This document shows positions 33,741 through 42,339 of a stretch of DNA of 64,000 nt, piece after piece. The translations under genes and the position numbers were made by a program. How positions within the stretch are numbered: the first letter of the stretch is position 1; every line of letters begins with the position of its first letter. Below the pieces are notes generated by a model that saw nothing but the letters and a program-made list of their open reading frames with translations, did not search any database and had not been told where the DNA came from. Source of the stretch: Tetradesmus obliquus (Eukaryota; Chlorophyta; Chlorophyceae; Sphaeropleales; Scenedesmaceae); the NCBI GenBank assembly GCA_030272155.1, contig CP126200.1:1178001-1242000 (forward strand). The letters are read 5' to 3'.

Positions 33741-34115
33741 GGTGGGGTGGTGGGTGGGGTGGCTGGTGGAGGTGCTGTTGGTGAGGCTTTCCTGCAAGCT
33801 CAGCAGCAGCAGCAGCAACAGCAGCCGCTGGATGTACGACCAGACAGTGGCTTTGGAGGAGCCTCTCAGGCTGCTATCTTCACAAAGCTGCCTGCTACTG
33901 CTGACACAGCAGCAACAGCAGCAGCAGCAGCAGCAGCAAATGTTGGCACCAGCAAGAAGGATGGTGGTGGTGGTGGCAGTGTGGGTGCAGCGTCGCTGCT
34001 GCGGTTGGTGTGGGGCCCTCAGTTTGCATCTATGACAGTTGGCGAGGTTGCTGGAGGACCGGCTGAGGGTGGGCAGGCTGCTGTGGTTGACGACGTGCCT
34101 GTGGAGCACTTCTAG
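19487..34115 (+). CDS. HEN1: HEN1-type small-RNA 2'-O-methyltransferase
   Basis: HEN1 methylates the 2'-OH of the 3' nucleotide of miRNA and siRNA, protecting them from uridylation and decay. Supported exons: about 19783-19865, 20132-20270, 20537-20653, one ending 20855, one ending 21742, 21985-22162, 26001-26695, one ending 27240, 27852-27991, 28179-28738, 29002-29324, 29615-29832, 30333-30429, 30870-31454, 31822-32223, 32462-32535, 33197-34115. A dsRBD is seen in RFVCSVKLPAVV plus RDAAAAALVYLHQQ. An FKBP-like part is seen in GWGAVLSQLEEIVMQLEVG. The methyltransferase has VVVDVGCGEGALLKHL (SAM loop), ACIEVLEHLEP (metal-binding Glu, Glu, His), AVFTTPNWEYNEVL and HGDHKFEWSRAEFRAWAS, and ends near GFGGASQAAIFTK. 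The gene is far longer than plant HEN1 because of poly-Gln and intron repeats. The first exon and the exons between 20.9 and 26 kb are uncertain; the family call is strong. Confidence 0.88.
20132..20653 (+). other. HEN1: HEN1 double-stranded RNA-binding domain (two exons)
   Basis: Two exons joined in phase give RFVCSVKLPAVVLGDEGG, LSEEVFQGEGRKKADAK and RDAAAAALVYLHQQPLWQ. The order beta strand, SE-x-F, KK-x-DA and an Ala-rich helix matches the C-terminal half of a dsRBD, as in plant HEN1 dsRBD1. A (CTG)n tract of about 45 bp lies just before the second exon. A decayed copy of the first exon start sits near 20008-20060. Confidence 0.7.
24363..24396. repeat. GATGATGT microsatellite
   Basis: A short tandem run of TGATGATG-type units (GTGATGATGTGATGATGTGA) lies in the HEN1 intron repeat region. 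Confidence 0.8.
25100..25153. repeat. interstitial telomere-like repeats, both orientations
   Basis: AGGGTTTAGGTTTAAGGTTT is followed after a few bases by AACCCTAAACCCTAAC and CCCCTAACCCTAG. These are TTTAGGG-type telomere units, degenerate, in head-to-head arrangement inside the HEN1 intron repeat region. Confidence 0.9.
25505..25632 (+). mobile_element. 3' end fragment of a retroelement inside the HEN1 intron
   Basis: About 125 bases (GGGATGGTAGGAGGCGTGAA to CTCATTTATTCATTC) match the reverse complement of about 41050-41180, the 3' UTR region of the nuclease-like retroelement fragment on the minus strand. Both end in an ATTC-type short tandem tail. This copy is only the 3' terminus, as expected of a heavily 5'-truncated insertion. 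Confidence 0.8.
27229..27320 (+). repeat. 29-bp tandem repeat carrying a splice donor (3 copies)
   Basis: The unit starts GGCCGGGTGAGTGTGTTGAA and ends AGCCTAGT. It occurs three times in a row, so the exon end and its GTGAGT donor are triplicated. A fragment (GCGTGGCCGGGTGATG) recurs near 27435. Confidence 0.9.
29615..30090 (+). repeat. HEN1 FKBP-like exon with two extra copies of its end
   Basis: The exon 29615-29832 ends GWGAVLSQLEEIVMQLEVG and then AAAQAW with a GTGAGT donor. The same end recurs at about 29884-29962 (SVLSQLVALLLRLEVGAAAQ) and 30010-30082 (LGFGAVLPQLEAIVMQLEVG), each followed by GT. The third is the closest to the FKBP-like consensus, so alternative use is possible. Confidence 0.85.
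30278..30332 (+). repeat. (CTG)n tract forming a HEN1 splice acceptor
   Basis: About eighteen CTG units run directly into CAG at 30330-30332, which is the acceptor of the exon encoding VSVAFEGVDALGRFTPQPAL. Similar tracts precede acceptors at 13871, 20537 and 29615. Confidence 0.9.
30870..32223 (+). other. HEN1: HEN1 methyltransferase core exons
   Basis: The first exon carries IFDPSLSLQRRRLVSQLV and the SAM-binding VVVDVGCGEGALLKHL, then IVGVDVSQSALAAAARKLE. The second carries DLLQADVTNP, DLAACIEVLEHLEP and VFTTPNWEYNEVL. Glu codons at 32098-32100 and 32107-32109 and the His codon at 32110-32112 correspond to the family's metal ligands. A poly-Gln/Ala insertion separates motifs I and II and is longer than in plant HEN1. 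Confidence 0.88.
32986..33300 (+). repeat. three copies of the HEN1 FEWS exon start with acceptor
   Basis: CCGCAGGTTTGAGTGGAGC occurs at about 32980, 33097 and 33191. Translations are FEWSCAEFHAWPADLP, FEWSCAEFRACAASLP and FEWSRAEFRAWASRLA. Only the last continues as HGYSVDFEDLG into the long terminal exon; the first two run into CTG-rich intron. The preceding exon end (GRDGQPLRHGDHK) is also doubled at about 32462 and 32660. Confidence 0.9.
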
Positions 34116-34310
34116 CTGCACAACAGCACACCAACGCCACTTCAATTTCAGCTGGCCTCGCCATAAGATGCTGTCTTTGATGCCGTGCCTTTTGAGCATG
34201 TCTAGGTATGGGACAGCACACCAGCGACACGTCACTTTCAGCCGGCCTTGCCATGAGATGCTGTGGTTGAAGACGTGCCTGTGGAGCACTTCTAGGCGCA
34301 CGACGGCACA
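34060..34310 (+). repeat. HEN1 3' end triplicated past the stop
   Basis: A unit of about 85 bp containing GTTGACGACGTGCCTGTGGA and GCACTTCTAG recurs with its stop codon at about 34085-34115, 34170-34205 and 34262-34296. The later copies lie in the 3' UTR. Confidence 0.85.
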
Positions 34311-34518
34311 CCAACTCCGCAAGCATGCAGCGTTCCTTGCTTTGGGATGCTGCTGCTGCTGATGCGCCAGTGGAGCGCTAACCAGCAAACTGGGCAGCAA
34401 CATATGCAGTTTAAGTTCCTGACATTCACTTGCTGCTGGTGGTCACGTTAGTGCCGGCTGCTTGCCCCACGCCTTGCCTGTTCGTATTGCTTTTATGTAG
34501 AACCGTGTGTTGTGTTCT

Positions 34519-34523
34519 TGTAA
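34519..34523 (+). terminator. possible TGTAA polyadenylation signal of HEN1
   Basis: First TGTAA after the HEN1 stop and its duplicated copies, about 400 bases downstream. Assignment rests on position alone. Confidence 0.3.
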
Positions 34524-34717
34524 CAGCCGGCGTCCTGACAATCAAGGTATGACAGCACTGTGTGATGCAGAACCGGCAGGCAAAAGGGGAGGCAACACCA
34601 CATCTGTCAAGCGATGCATACTGCAAAGAGTTGTTCATGGCCTGTTGTGACCAGTCCAGTACTGGCAAAACCTGTTATCCACGTGACAGGTGACAAAGCA
34701 ACGGTATAACGACAGCC

Positions 34718-35878
34718 TTACAGGAACACAGAGGAATGATACATATCTAGCATATCTCTGTGGACAAAATTGGAATGGGCACGCAGTTTGTGGTTACCGA
34801 CATCACAGGTTGCATCTGCCATGCTGCTGCATAAGATGCCAGAAACGAACCACATTACACCTGATATGCAGGGTTGGAGCGCGTTACCAGAACCCCACCA
34901 ATCACAAACCTGCACATCAGCATTGTTGAATGTGACACCATACGGCACATTCAGCACACACCCAGGACTGACACCTGCCCCAAGCACTACTGGCAGCCCT
35001 GTGAGCTGCTGCCCGGTGTTTTGTGAATGCTCTCTTTCAATGCCGAATGCCATGCACTGCCTGTGTCTATTGTAGAAACATTCCAACCACACAAAAACCC
35101 TCGGGTTTAGGCGAATGACAAGGCGCGGCACACCACCAACAACAAAGAACACGGAAGCCATGTACATGCAAATCAGCGTCCCAATTAGTCCAGATGTCCA
35201 CCAAATCGCCCGCAGCACTGCGTCAGGAAATGCCAGCAACAACTGCTCTGTAGCGTGCTGCAGCCCTTAAACCCCATGGCAGCTCACACAATGCACCTGC
35301 TGCAGCTGCACTACCAGCGACAATCGGCTCATGAGCTGCAGGCGCCTGCATGCATGCATGCTGAAGTGTGCTGCTGCCAAGCGTCTTCATAGCCAACGCA
35401 TATGCCTCTTGCTGCTGAAGAGCAGCCGGAGTAGGCACTCCCACGGCCCCAGCCCGCTTCAAAAGCGGCGCAACCCGATTCAGTTGCTACCCGCCGTATG
35501 CCAGGACACTCACACAGAAAATCAGCAGCATACAGCCGGCGATCACTGCCATGACACCCAGATTAGTAAACAAAACTGTTTTTATCAGCCGATCCACGCC
35601 AGTGCAGAATCCACACTGAGTTCGTAGCGGGCAACTGTCGCAGCCGTGAGCTGCTTTGCAGACGCCTTTGTCTTTTGTGCACCCATAAACGTACGCGCCA
35701 AGCCCACCAAAGCTCGGCCTGCGTAGCTATTCCTATTCTTTTGTGTGCTGCGGATGCCTGTGGGTTTGCTGCATGCCTGTTGGGTGGCTGCAGCCTGCAC
35801 AACGGCGGCACCAGCAGTGATGACAGCAACAGCAGTGATCTCCTGCTCGGAGGTGTTTGCACAACATTTTTGGCGCAA
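34718..35878 (-). CDS. hypothetical membrane protein, probably spliced or decayed
   Basis: No family is recognised. On the minus strand an open stretch at about 35756-35508 encodes a Cys-rich segment (GCTKDKGVCKAAHGCDSC, then LRTQCGFCTGVD) and one hydrophobic span (NLGVMAVIAGCMLLIFC). It ends at a possible GTGAGT donor. A second frame (35242-34718) starts with AVLRAIWWTSGLIGTLICMY and MASVFFVVGGVPRLVIRLN, two probable membrane spans, then a soluble part with CDWWGSGNALQPC. The order suggests a Cys-rich extracellular part followed by membrane spans. The exon joins are not resolved and it may be a pseudogene. It sits next to mobile DNA. Confidence 0.35.
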
Positions 35879-36269
35879 TCAAGTCTCGTTAACTAATGCA
35901 GGATGAGGCAAGTTTGGGTGAGACCTAATTTATGCGACATGCAAAGGGTTAATCAATCCACTTCATGCCGTGAATTTGCCAGCAAGCCCAACACAGCTTG
36001 ATGATTCACGGACAAGAAGTGCTGTGACAAACTACATTTCTTGCTTGCCAACGTGTAGATATGATTTGCATGTTACTTGCAAACACTCAAGCCTTACGGT
36101 GCTGCTGCTGTACATTGCTGGCAGTGCTTTTAACTGCTGCATTTCAAGCTAAACCGCCTTTGGTCTTGTCAAAGCGTCAACGTTGATGTCCGCGACGCAA
36201 CACAGCAGATGTTACACACCAACCAAACGGATACAGCCTTTCAGCGCCAGAGCCAGCTTCAGCCCTGCT

Positions 36270-36552
36270 TACATGTTGTAAAATAAAAACTCTCCATCTA
36301 AAACTGCTGCAGTAGGGCTCGCCTGGGCCGGAGCTTTGCTGCTGCACCTCTGCACTGCCCCAGCCTGGTGCTGCTTGCCAGCTGGAATCCGTCTTGGTGG
36401 CAAGCTTGCTGCCCTGCACATGCACATGCGTCTCGGAGTCAACTACGTGAGGGTTGTAGGTTGCTTGGGTACGTTTCATAGTTGTAATCTGGAAGAGGTG
36501 ACTAACCTCGTGGCTGCAGCTGCGGTCGACTGCAAGTGTGCGCTGCTGCTCG
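36270..36552. repeat. dispersed repeat, left flank of the CACTA-like element
   Basis: The stretch around 36310-36440 resembles 47530-47650. On the minus strand the two copies translate as SSWQAAPGWGSAEVQQQSSG and SSWQAGRGSDEAQQHSSG, so a protein-coding or paralogous origin is likely. Similarity resumes on the other side of the inserted element at 39395-39670. Confidence 0.6.
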
Positions 36553-36590
36553 CACTGTGACAAAGGCTGATCCACAGACAGTCCACTCAC
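36553..36590 (+). repeat. left terminal inverted repeat of the CACTA-like element
   Basis: CACTGTGACAAAGGC plus ATCCACA and CCACT blocks; preceded by the TCG target duplication. Confidence 0.85.
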
Positions 36591-37004
36591 TGTCCAGTGG
36601 GGGGTGTTTGGGCCATCCACAGCACCTGCTGTGGATGACTGTGAGGGCGAGTAGCTTGAACGGCTTGCGCTGTCTCATAAATGGTTTTTGTAGATTGAAA
36701 AAATGCTGTGGTGTGGCAGAACCTGCGCTAGGGCATGCTCATGACCCCAAACCAGCAGGTGGTCACCCATGGACACCCTTGACCCCCGACAGTGACATTG
36801 GCCTCCTGTTCACTGACCAAACAACAGAAATCAAGTTGCTTTTAATGATAAAGCTACTGCAAGAACGTTGATGATCGCAGAGTGGACTTGATTGGAACAA
36901 GTGAAGTAGATCGCCTCAGTGCACTGCCGGCAGCGTATAGCTGCTATTACTTGACTTCAAGAAAATACTATGTAAAACTTAAACTTACTTTAGTAGCTGA
37001 TCAC

Positions 37005-37400
37005 TCAGTCATCGTTTAACCTCTGCCCTGACAAGTAACAAAACTCAAACTGCCTGTCAACTTCTGTGGGCCAAGCATGGGCGTCTAAATGTTGCAATGA
37101 GTGTTCCTTAATTACTGGGCGGCAAATCTGTACTTTGTTAAAAGATCGCAGCCCCTTGAGAACCACCACAGGTGCAGTCAGTTCGCAACCAGCGGCCTGT
37201 GTACGTCCAGCTGCTAGTCTGATGTCTCGAAAATAGTATACGACGTTTGTATGGTCCCTGACGCACATTACATGGGAGCAGCTTGCAGCAGGAGACGCAA
37301 GGAGGCGCTGCCAGGTGCTGCCAGTGGCAGCCCCCCAGCAATCCTGCAACAGAACTGCACGAGCAGCTTCGATGAGGGAATCGTTGATATACGTGGAAAC
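37005..37400 (-). CDS. hypothetical protein fragment inside the CACTA-like element
   Basis: Open minus-strand stretch with balanced composition: INDSLIEAARAVLLQDCWG, SCSHVMCVRDHTNVVYYF, TAPVVVLKGLRSFNKVQICR, then FEFCYLSGQRLNDD and a stop. An AG acceptor (GTGAAAGCAG) lies at its start, so it may be a terminal exon. I recognise no family. It could be part of a degraded transposase or captured host sequence. Confidence 0.3.
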   Translation of the reverse strand, partial: VSTYINDSLIEAARAVLLQDCWGAATGSTWQRLLASPAASCSHVMCVRDHTNVVYYFRDIRLAAGRTQAAGCELTAPVVVLKGLRSFNKVQICRPVIKEHSLQHLDAHAWPTEVDRQFEFCYLSGQRLNDD

Positions 37401-39356
37401 ATGCGAGCTGCTTTCACAAACGGAATGGTGTGAGCTGGCCACAGGTGAACACCAGGGGCTCCAGCGCAGAGACGCTGCTGCTGCAGCAGCAGCAGCTGCT
37501 GCCAGCGACGCCTGCAGCAAACAGCACCTAGACTGCCAGCAAAACTCATTTGGTTGGTATTTGTGGCACTCAATGTGCGTATCTGACCGTCGCAGCATGC
37601 AATGACATGTTGCCAGCAGTCTCGCACGCAGCGCTATGCATGCAACTCCTGCCTGTCGACCTATCCAAGTTTGCCGCACTGCAGGTGTATGATAACTGCG
37701 CAGCGCCGGAGAAGGAAGCCAGCCACAGCAAATCAAGTGGTCAGTGCCAGGCCTAATGTAGTGCCGGAGGCAGGGACAACTTCAGCAGGTGCGCGGCTGA
37801 TTGTTGCTGCTGCTGCTCTGCTCGATCTGCATGATAACCTGCTGCAGCAGAACACCAGCAACGGTGGTGCTAGCATGACTGCAACAGCAGCGCTGTAGGG
37901 GCAGCAGCAGCAGCGGTGGCAGGGGGGCTTCAGCTCATGTAAGGAAGTGCACGCAGAAGTACATTGTTGCCGCCAAGCTGATTGGCGGTTGCAGCTAGGA
38001 TCTCATTTGGGGTGATGCAAGCACACTATACATTGCCAGAAGAGCTTCACTCAACAATACAGCATGGCAGACTCGCACTGCACACCCATCTACGTGTACT
38101 CAACTCATACTTCGCTTGCGTGCATATTGCAGGGTTCAAAGAAGGGGGCATTTTCCAGGACCCAGCCATAGAACATGCGTCATCGGCAGGCTGCTGAGGA
38201 GGCGCAAGGCTCAACCACAGCGCGTGCGCATGACGACAGGGTGAGTTGCAGGCAATGCAACGTGCCAGTCAGGCAGCAGACGTGTCCAGGGATTAGCTGG
38301 TGTCCTGCGCTTTTGCAGGCATTGCAGGTCCTGTGCATGACGGCCACAGTGTATTGCATCATTCCTGCAAGCACAACAGTGTGTGCCTGGCCTGAGCAGT
38401 TGCCTGTTGTCTTCTGCTGGTTTTGCTTGTTTCTGCAGGTGTTCAAGGCGTCGTTGGCAGTCAACTGCTGTATCCCCGCACTTGCCAATTGGCTCCAGCA
38501 AGGCGGTCATCACGCTGCTGGGACAGCGCAACCAAAATGGTCCAGCGGCTTATGAAGAAAGCCTCCAGGCAGCTCAACTCAGGGGCAGGCGCATGGCAGC
38601 AGGTGCAGCATTGCAGAAGGATGCTATGTCCAACCACCACAGTGCGGGCAGTAAGTAGAAGGTGCTACCAAGCGAGGGCAACATGCACGTCATGCAGGTG
38701 TAGATTGCAGCGAGGATTAAGCGCACGCAGCTGGGGCAGCAGCAGTAGCAGGGTATGCTGTCAATGCAACAGGCGGGCATGGGTGCAGCATCTGCTCAGC
38801 GACTGGTGTGCCGAAGCGCTCGGCCGCTTTTGTAACAGTCATGCAGTAGCTGTGGGCTTGCCATTATTGTTTGCTGTAGTGTCTTTGATTGCAAATGGCT
38901 TTGCAGATGCTGTGTGTGGCACTGTGCTGTTTGTGCAATCTCTGTGTGTACAAGGCCAACACACAGCTGGAGGTGTTGGAGTGCTTATGTGGGCCCAGTG
39001 CATCCTCTGTGTTGTGCATGTTGATCCCAATGTATGATATTTCATGGTTGCATTCAGTCTGGTAGACTGTTTGCACTTGTGCAGTACCTCCACTGTCTGG
39101 GGGGTGCAGCCCCGAGCTCGAAGTTCGCCCTGCAGCTCTGCCACTGTGCTCGATGAGCTGTTGCGCCTCATATGATGTTTATAATGTTATTTTTACAATA
39201 TAGTATACGTAACTGAACGGTTTGGCACTGTTCTGGGTCATCCACGAGTTCATCCACTGATCGCAGCAGCCCATCCACGGGCTCACTGGATACGTGCCCT
39301 CTGTGGATGACCACTGGACGCCATCCACAGGCCCACTGGACGGCCGTCCGTGGACG

Positions 39357-39394
39357 CTCAGTGGACGCTGTGTGGATGCGCCTTTGTCACAGTG
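39357..39394 (-). repeat. right terminal inverted repeat of the CACTA-like element
   Basis: Reverse complement of the left end: 15 terminal bases identical, then matching ATCCACA and CCACT blocks; followed by TCG. Confidence 0.85.
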
Positions 39395-39397
39395 TCG

Positions 39398-40661
39398 TCG
39401 TCTGCTGTGCTGCGCAGCACATGCGAGGCGGACGTTACATCAATGTTACGACACTTGAAGGCAATTCATGATGTTCTTAGAACTCTGTAGCACCGCAACA
39501 GCGCCTGGTATACAGCACCCGCGCTGCGACAGACTTGACATGCCATGCCGTATGGCACGACACGTGCCACACCGCGTGACGAGTCATCCACCACACTCGT
39601 CACAGCTGGCGGGAAACTGTGACTGGCGGGAAGCTGTGACTGGATTCATAGGGCGATTTTCAGTGACGTGCACGACACAGACAAGAATCATTGCAAGGTT
39701 TCAACAAATGGTGGCCATCTGACTCCCCTGCAGCATCATCAGGGTCAGGAAGCTGGAGGCACAGCTGCTGCACTGATGATCAGCACAGCCCTAGGCCATG
39801 CAGCGCCACACAGGACATGGTGGATTTATCTTGTCTATGACCAGCAGTTGATTCCTTTTACAAGGAACAAACAAACTTTGGAGCACAGGTTTGTACAGCA
39901 TTATGTTCACGCCTGTTGAGCAGCCATCCAACAGCGGCAGCGGGCAGTCACACCACTAATGCTGCTGTAGCAGGCAGCATCTGGTATACCACGTAGGGGC
40001 CGCAGCCACACTCCTGTCCCCTTCTTAGTCACCAGGGGGCTGCTGGCTTGCCTAGGCCTGTAGCTGCACACGCAGCTGGTGGTGGCGATACAGCAGCAGC
40101 TGCTCGTGCTGCTGGTGGTGGGGTTGGCTGTGCAGCTATGCCGGGACAAGCCACGTTCAGTAGCCCTGCCATGTGCATCAGACGTCGTCAGACGGCGTTA
40201 TGCACCACAAAGCAAATCCAGCATTGCTTGAATTTGCGCAGTTGTGCATTTATCGTGCCTAAAAACTGTCTTTTTACAAAGACAGAAAGGCATGGTTGAG
40301 CTGAGAGGGTGGCGGAGGCCTCGCACTGACAGCGGCAGTGACGGCAGCACACACAACAGTGAGGAGTATACTGCCGGAACGTCACAACAATGCGTTCACT
40401 GTTATCTCTTGGATGCTTCATTAGCCTGCTTGCATGCAACTGATGCAATTTCTATGTCAACAACCATCAACAATATGTTTTTTAAGGGGGTTGTTCAGAG
40501 ACGAAAAATAAAAATAAAATGCGGCGGTTGACATGGTTCCCAGCATGTGTTGCGCAAGCAGACCGCACCAAGAATTTCCATTGAAAATACTGGATGCAAT
40601 AGAGCAAAGTTGTGTTTTGGCCTTCCTGGAAGCCAGACTGCCTCCCCCCCCCCCCGCCGTC

Positions 40662-40702
<41 letters not shown>

Positions 40703-41045
40703 GCTGCTGCTGTTGAGCTGCTGCTGCTGGCTGCTGCTGCAAGGCCGTGTTCCCAGTGTGGTATACTAAACTGCAGCGGTTTTCTTGTTTTACTCACCAT
40801 ACTCACGGCTAGATGTGTTGCATTGGTGCGTTGTCAACGCAGCCTGGCGCGAGCTGCATTTGCTCAGGCAGTCCGTGTGCGTTCAAGGTTCCGGCTGTGT
40901 GGCAGATTTCTCCGCGCATAGCAGACCATATTGACTGCAGCACGCCGTACGTAGGCCATACAACGTGTGTACGCGTGGCATTTCTGCTGCAGGTAAGGCT
41001 TCAAGGAGCCTAACGGCTCACATCGACGGGTCGAACGGCTCACAC
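39398..41045. other. intergenic, with dispersed repeat, poly-C run and (CTG)n
   Basis: 39530-39670 resembles 47875-47990 (shared CCGTATGGCACG and CACGTG blocks). A run of 12 C occurs at 40644-40655, followed closely by about twelve CTG units from about 40664. No gene recognised. Confidence 0.5.
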
Positions 41046-41049
41046 CAAA

Positions 41050-41711
41050 AAAGAATGAATGAATGAGCTACGCGTGGTGTTTTCACACTTAACACCCGCG
41101 TAAGTTGAGGAAGGGACGTGTGTGGCGATGAGGATACCTCATGCGCCTTCACACCTCCTACCATCCCTACCGTACCCGAGGGTCCGGCAGGGTACCCGTG
41201 GGGCCATAATATATGCTACCTCTTGCGTCTCTTGGTGGTTCTGTGCGGAGGGATCTGATCAGGGCAGGCGCGCTTCATTCCCGAACCCCTCTTTGTCTTG
41301 GCGCCAAATTTGTTGTGTAGTAGTGCTCTTCTGTGTTTCCACATTTCGCCAACGGCCCCTATGTATTTTAGCTGTAGTTTTCTCAGCAGAGTGTCAAGGG
41401 AGCGGCCCTTCACCCCGAGGTCTTCTGACAGCCTTTGGCTGAAGTTTTTGTAAATCACTCCACCAACTCCCAGTAGGAGGACACAATGTGTAATTTTGGC
41501 GGCTTTGTCATGCTTGTTCAAAGCGTCCACTAGGCTTTTATGCTGCTCCGCGGCCCTGGCTTCTTGGTCTTCGGGCTGGGTGTCCCGGCAGTACTTGATC
41601 TCTACGATCGTGTACTCCCTACGGCCAGTGCTGCGGTTGTAGTTGTAGAGGAATGCGTCAGGGATACTGTGTGTGCTCAGCGTGGGCTTACTTTCGTTGC
41701 CCACTGCTCAC
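41050..41711 (-). mobile_element. retroelement 3' fragment with nuclease-like C-terminal domain
   Basis: The open frame 41704-41216 encodes STHSIPDAFLYNYN, REYTIVEIKYCRDTQPEDQE, HCVLLLGVGGVIYKNFSQRL and ends in a basic KRRKR. The D ... EIKYCRDT pattern, QH helix and LLGVGG strand match, from memory, the C-terminal PD-(D/E)XK-like domain found downstream of reverse transcriptase in some algal elements. The 3' UTR to about 41050 ends in ATTC tandem repeats and matches 25505-25632. The frame is closed upstream by TGA near 41712, so the reverse transcriptase is absent. The family name is not assigned. Confidence 0.6.
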
Positions 41712-41832
41712 ACCATACATGAGGGAAAAAGGAAATGACCTCATAACTGCAGATGTGGGGTTGAACAAGCGCAGGCGAGCTGAGGGGAAGGCTCCTCTAG
41801 ACGTGAATCGCACAATTCCGGAGTCGGTATAC
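41712..41832 (+). mobile_element. inverted 5' piece of the same retroelement
   Basis: Plus-strand codons give MREKGNDLITADVGLN, KRRRAEGKAPLDVNRTIP and ESVY. In related algal elements, as I recall them, a D-x-NRTIP segment precedes the nuclease-like domain that is found here on the opposite strand. Adjacent opposite-strand placement suggests that the 5' part was inverted during insertion. Assignment to the same element is inference. Confidence 0.4.
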
Positions 41833-41856
41833 CGACTAGTACTAGTCGCGACTAGT
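41822..41856. repeat. three overlapping 16-bp palindromes
   Basis: AGTCGGTATACCGACT (41822-41837), CGACTAGTACTAGTCG (41833-41848) and ACTAGTCGCGACTAGT (41841-41856) are each perfect palindromes and overlap in series. They lie at the outer edge of the inverted retroelement piece. Confidence 0.95.
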
Positions 41857-42039
41857 GCACAGTGTGTACACCACACACTACACACCCCTGCAGAATGAGG
41901 TGCTGGTTGACATCCCGACTAGAGGCTCTACTCCCAGGCCGCTGTTGGCGCAGCAACGCTCTTGCCAGCAAACAACAAAAAATCAGCAATTGATGGCAGG
42001 CTGATGCACGGCAACTTGGTGCTGCATCCTGTACACTGT

Positions 42040-42235
42040 ACAGCTGCCCCTTCTTGCTGCTGTCATGACCGCCACTGCCCTCCCCGCCCCTGCCCCTGCT
42101 ACGCCCTTCCACCCCTTCCACCACCCCTGCCCCTACCCTGCCTATGCTGCTGGCCGCGGCCGCCACCGCTGCTCTGCTGCTGCTGCTGCTGCTGCTGACG
42201 GTAGTCACCCGTTCCACCCCTTCCACCACCCCAGC

Positions 42236-42268
<33 letters not shown>

Positions 42269-42335
42269 TGCCGCCACCCCTGCCGCCACGGCCACTACCG
42301 CGCCAGCCATGCTGTTGCTGCTGCAACAACATTTC
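42040..42335 (-). pseudogene. stray copy of the helicase RGG/Gln-rich tail
   Basis: On the minus strand this reads GRGGRGGGRQQQQQ, QGWGGGRGGTGDY and GGGRGQQHRQGRGRG, closely parallel to the tail of the helicase at 48230-48460 in order and nucleotide sequence (for example CTGCCGCCACCCCTGCCGCC in both). No helicase domain is attached. It may be a partial duplication or the last exon of another RGG protein. Confidence 0.55.
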
Positions 42336-42339
42336 AGAC

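Larger units (their letters stand above)
36553..39394. mobile_element. EnSpm/CACTA-like DNA transposon, non-autonomous
   Basis: The left end reads CACTGTGACAAAGGC then TGATCCACA. The right end is the inverse, TGTGGATGC then GCCTTTGTCACAGTG. The inverted repeats extend imperfectly to about 40 bp. Both ends are flanked by TCG (36550-36552 and 39395-39397), a 3-bp target duplication typical of EnSpm/CACTA. Subterminal ATCCAC and CCAGTGG motifs recur in both orientations in the first 100 and last 160 bases, another CACTA trait. No recognisable transposase is present. Inside are possible exons on the minus strand (about 37005-37400, INDSLIEAARAVLLQDCWG) and the plus strand (about 38440-38660, AVITLLGQRNQNGPAAYEES), perhaps captured gene pieces or transposase remnants. 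Confidence 0.8.
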
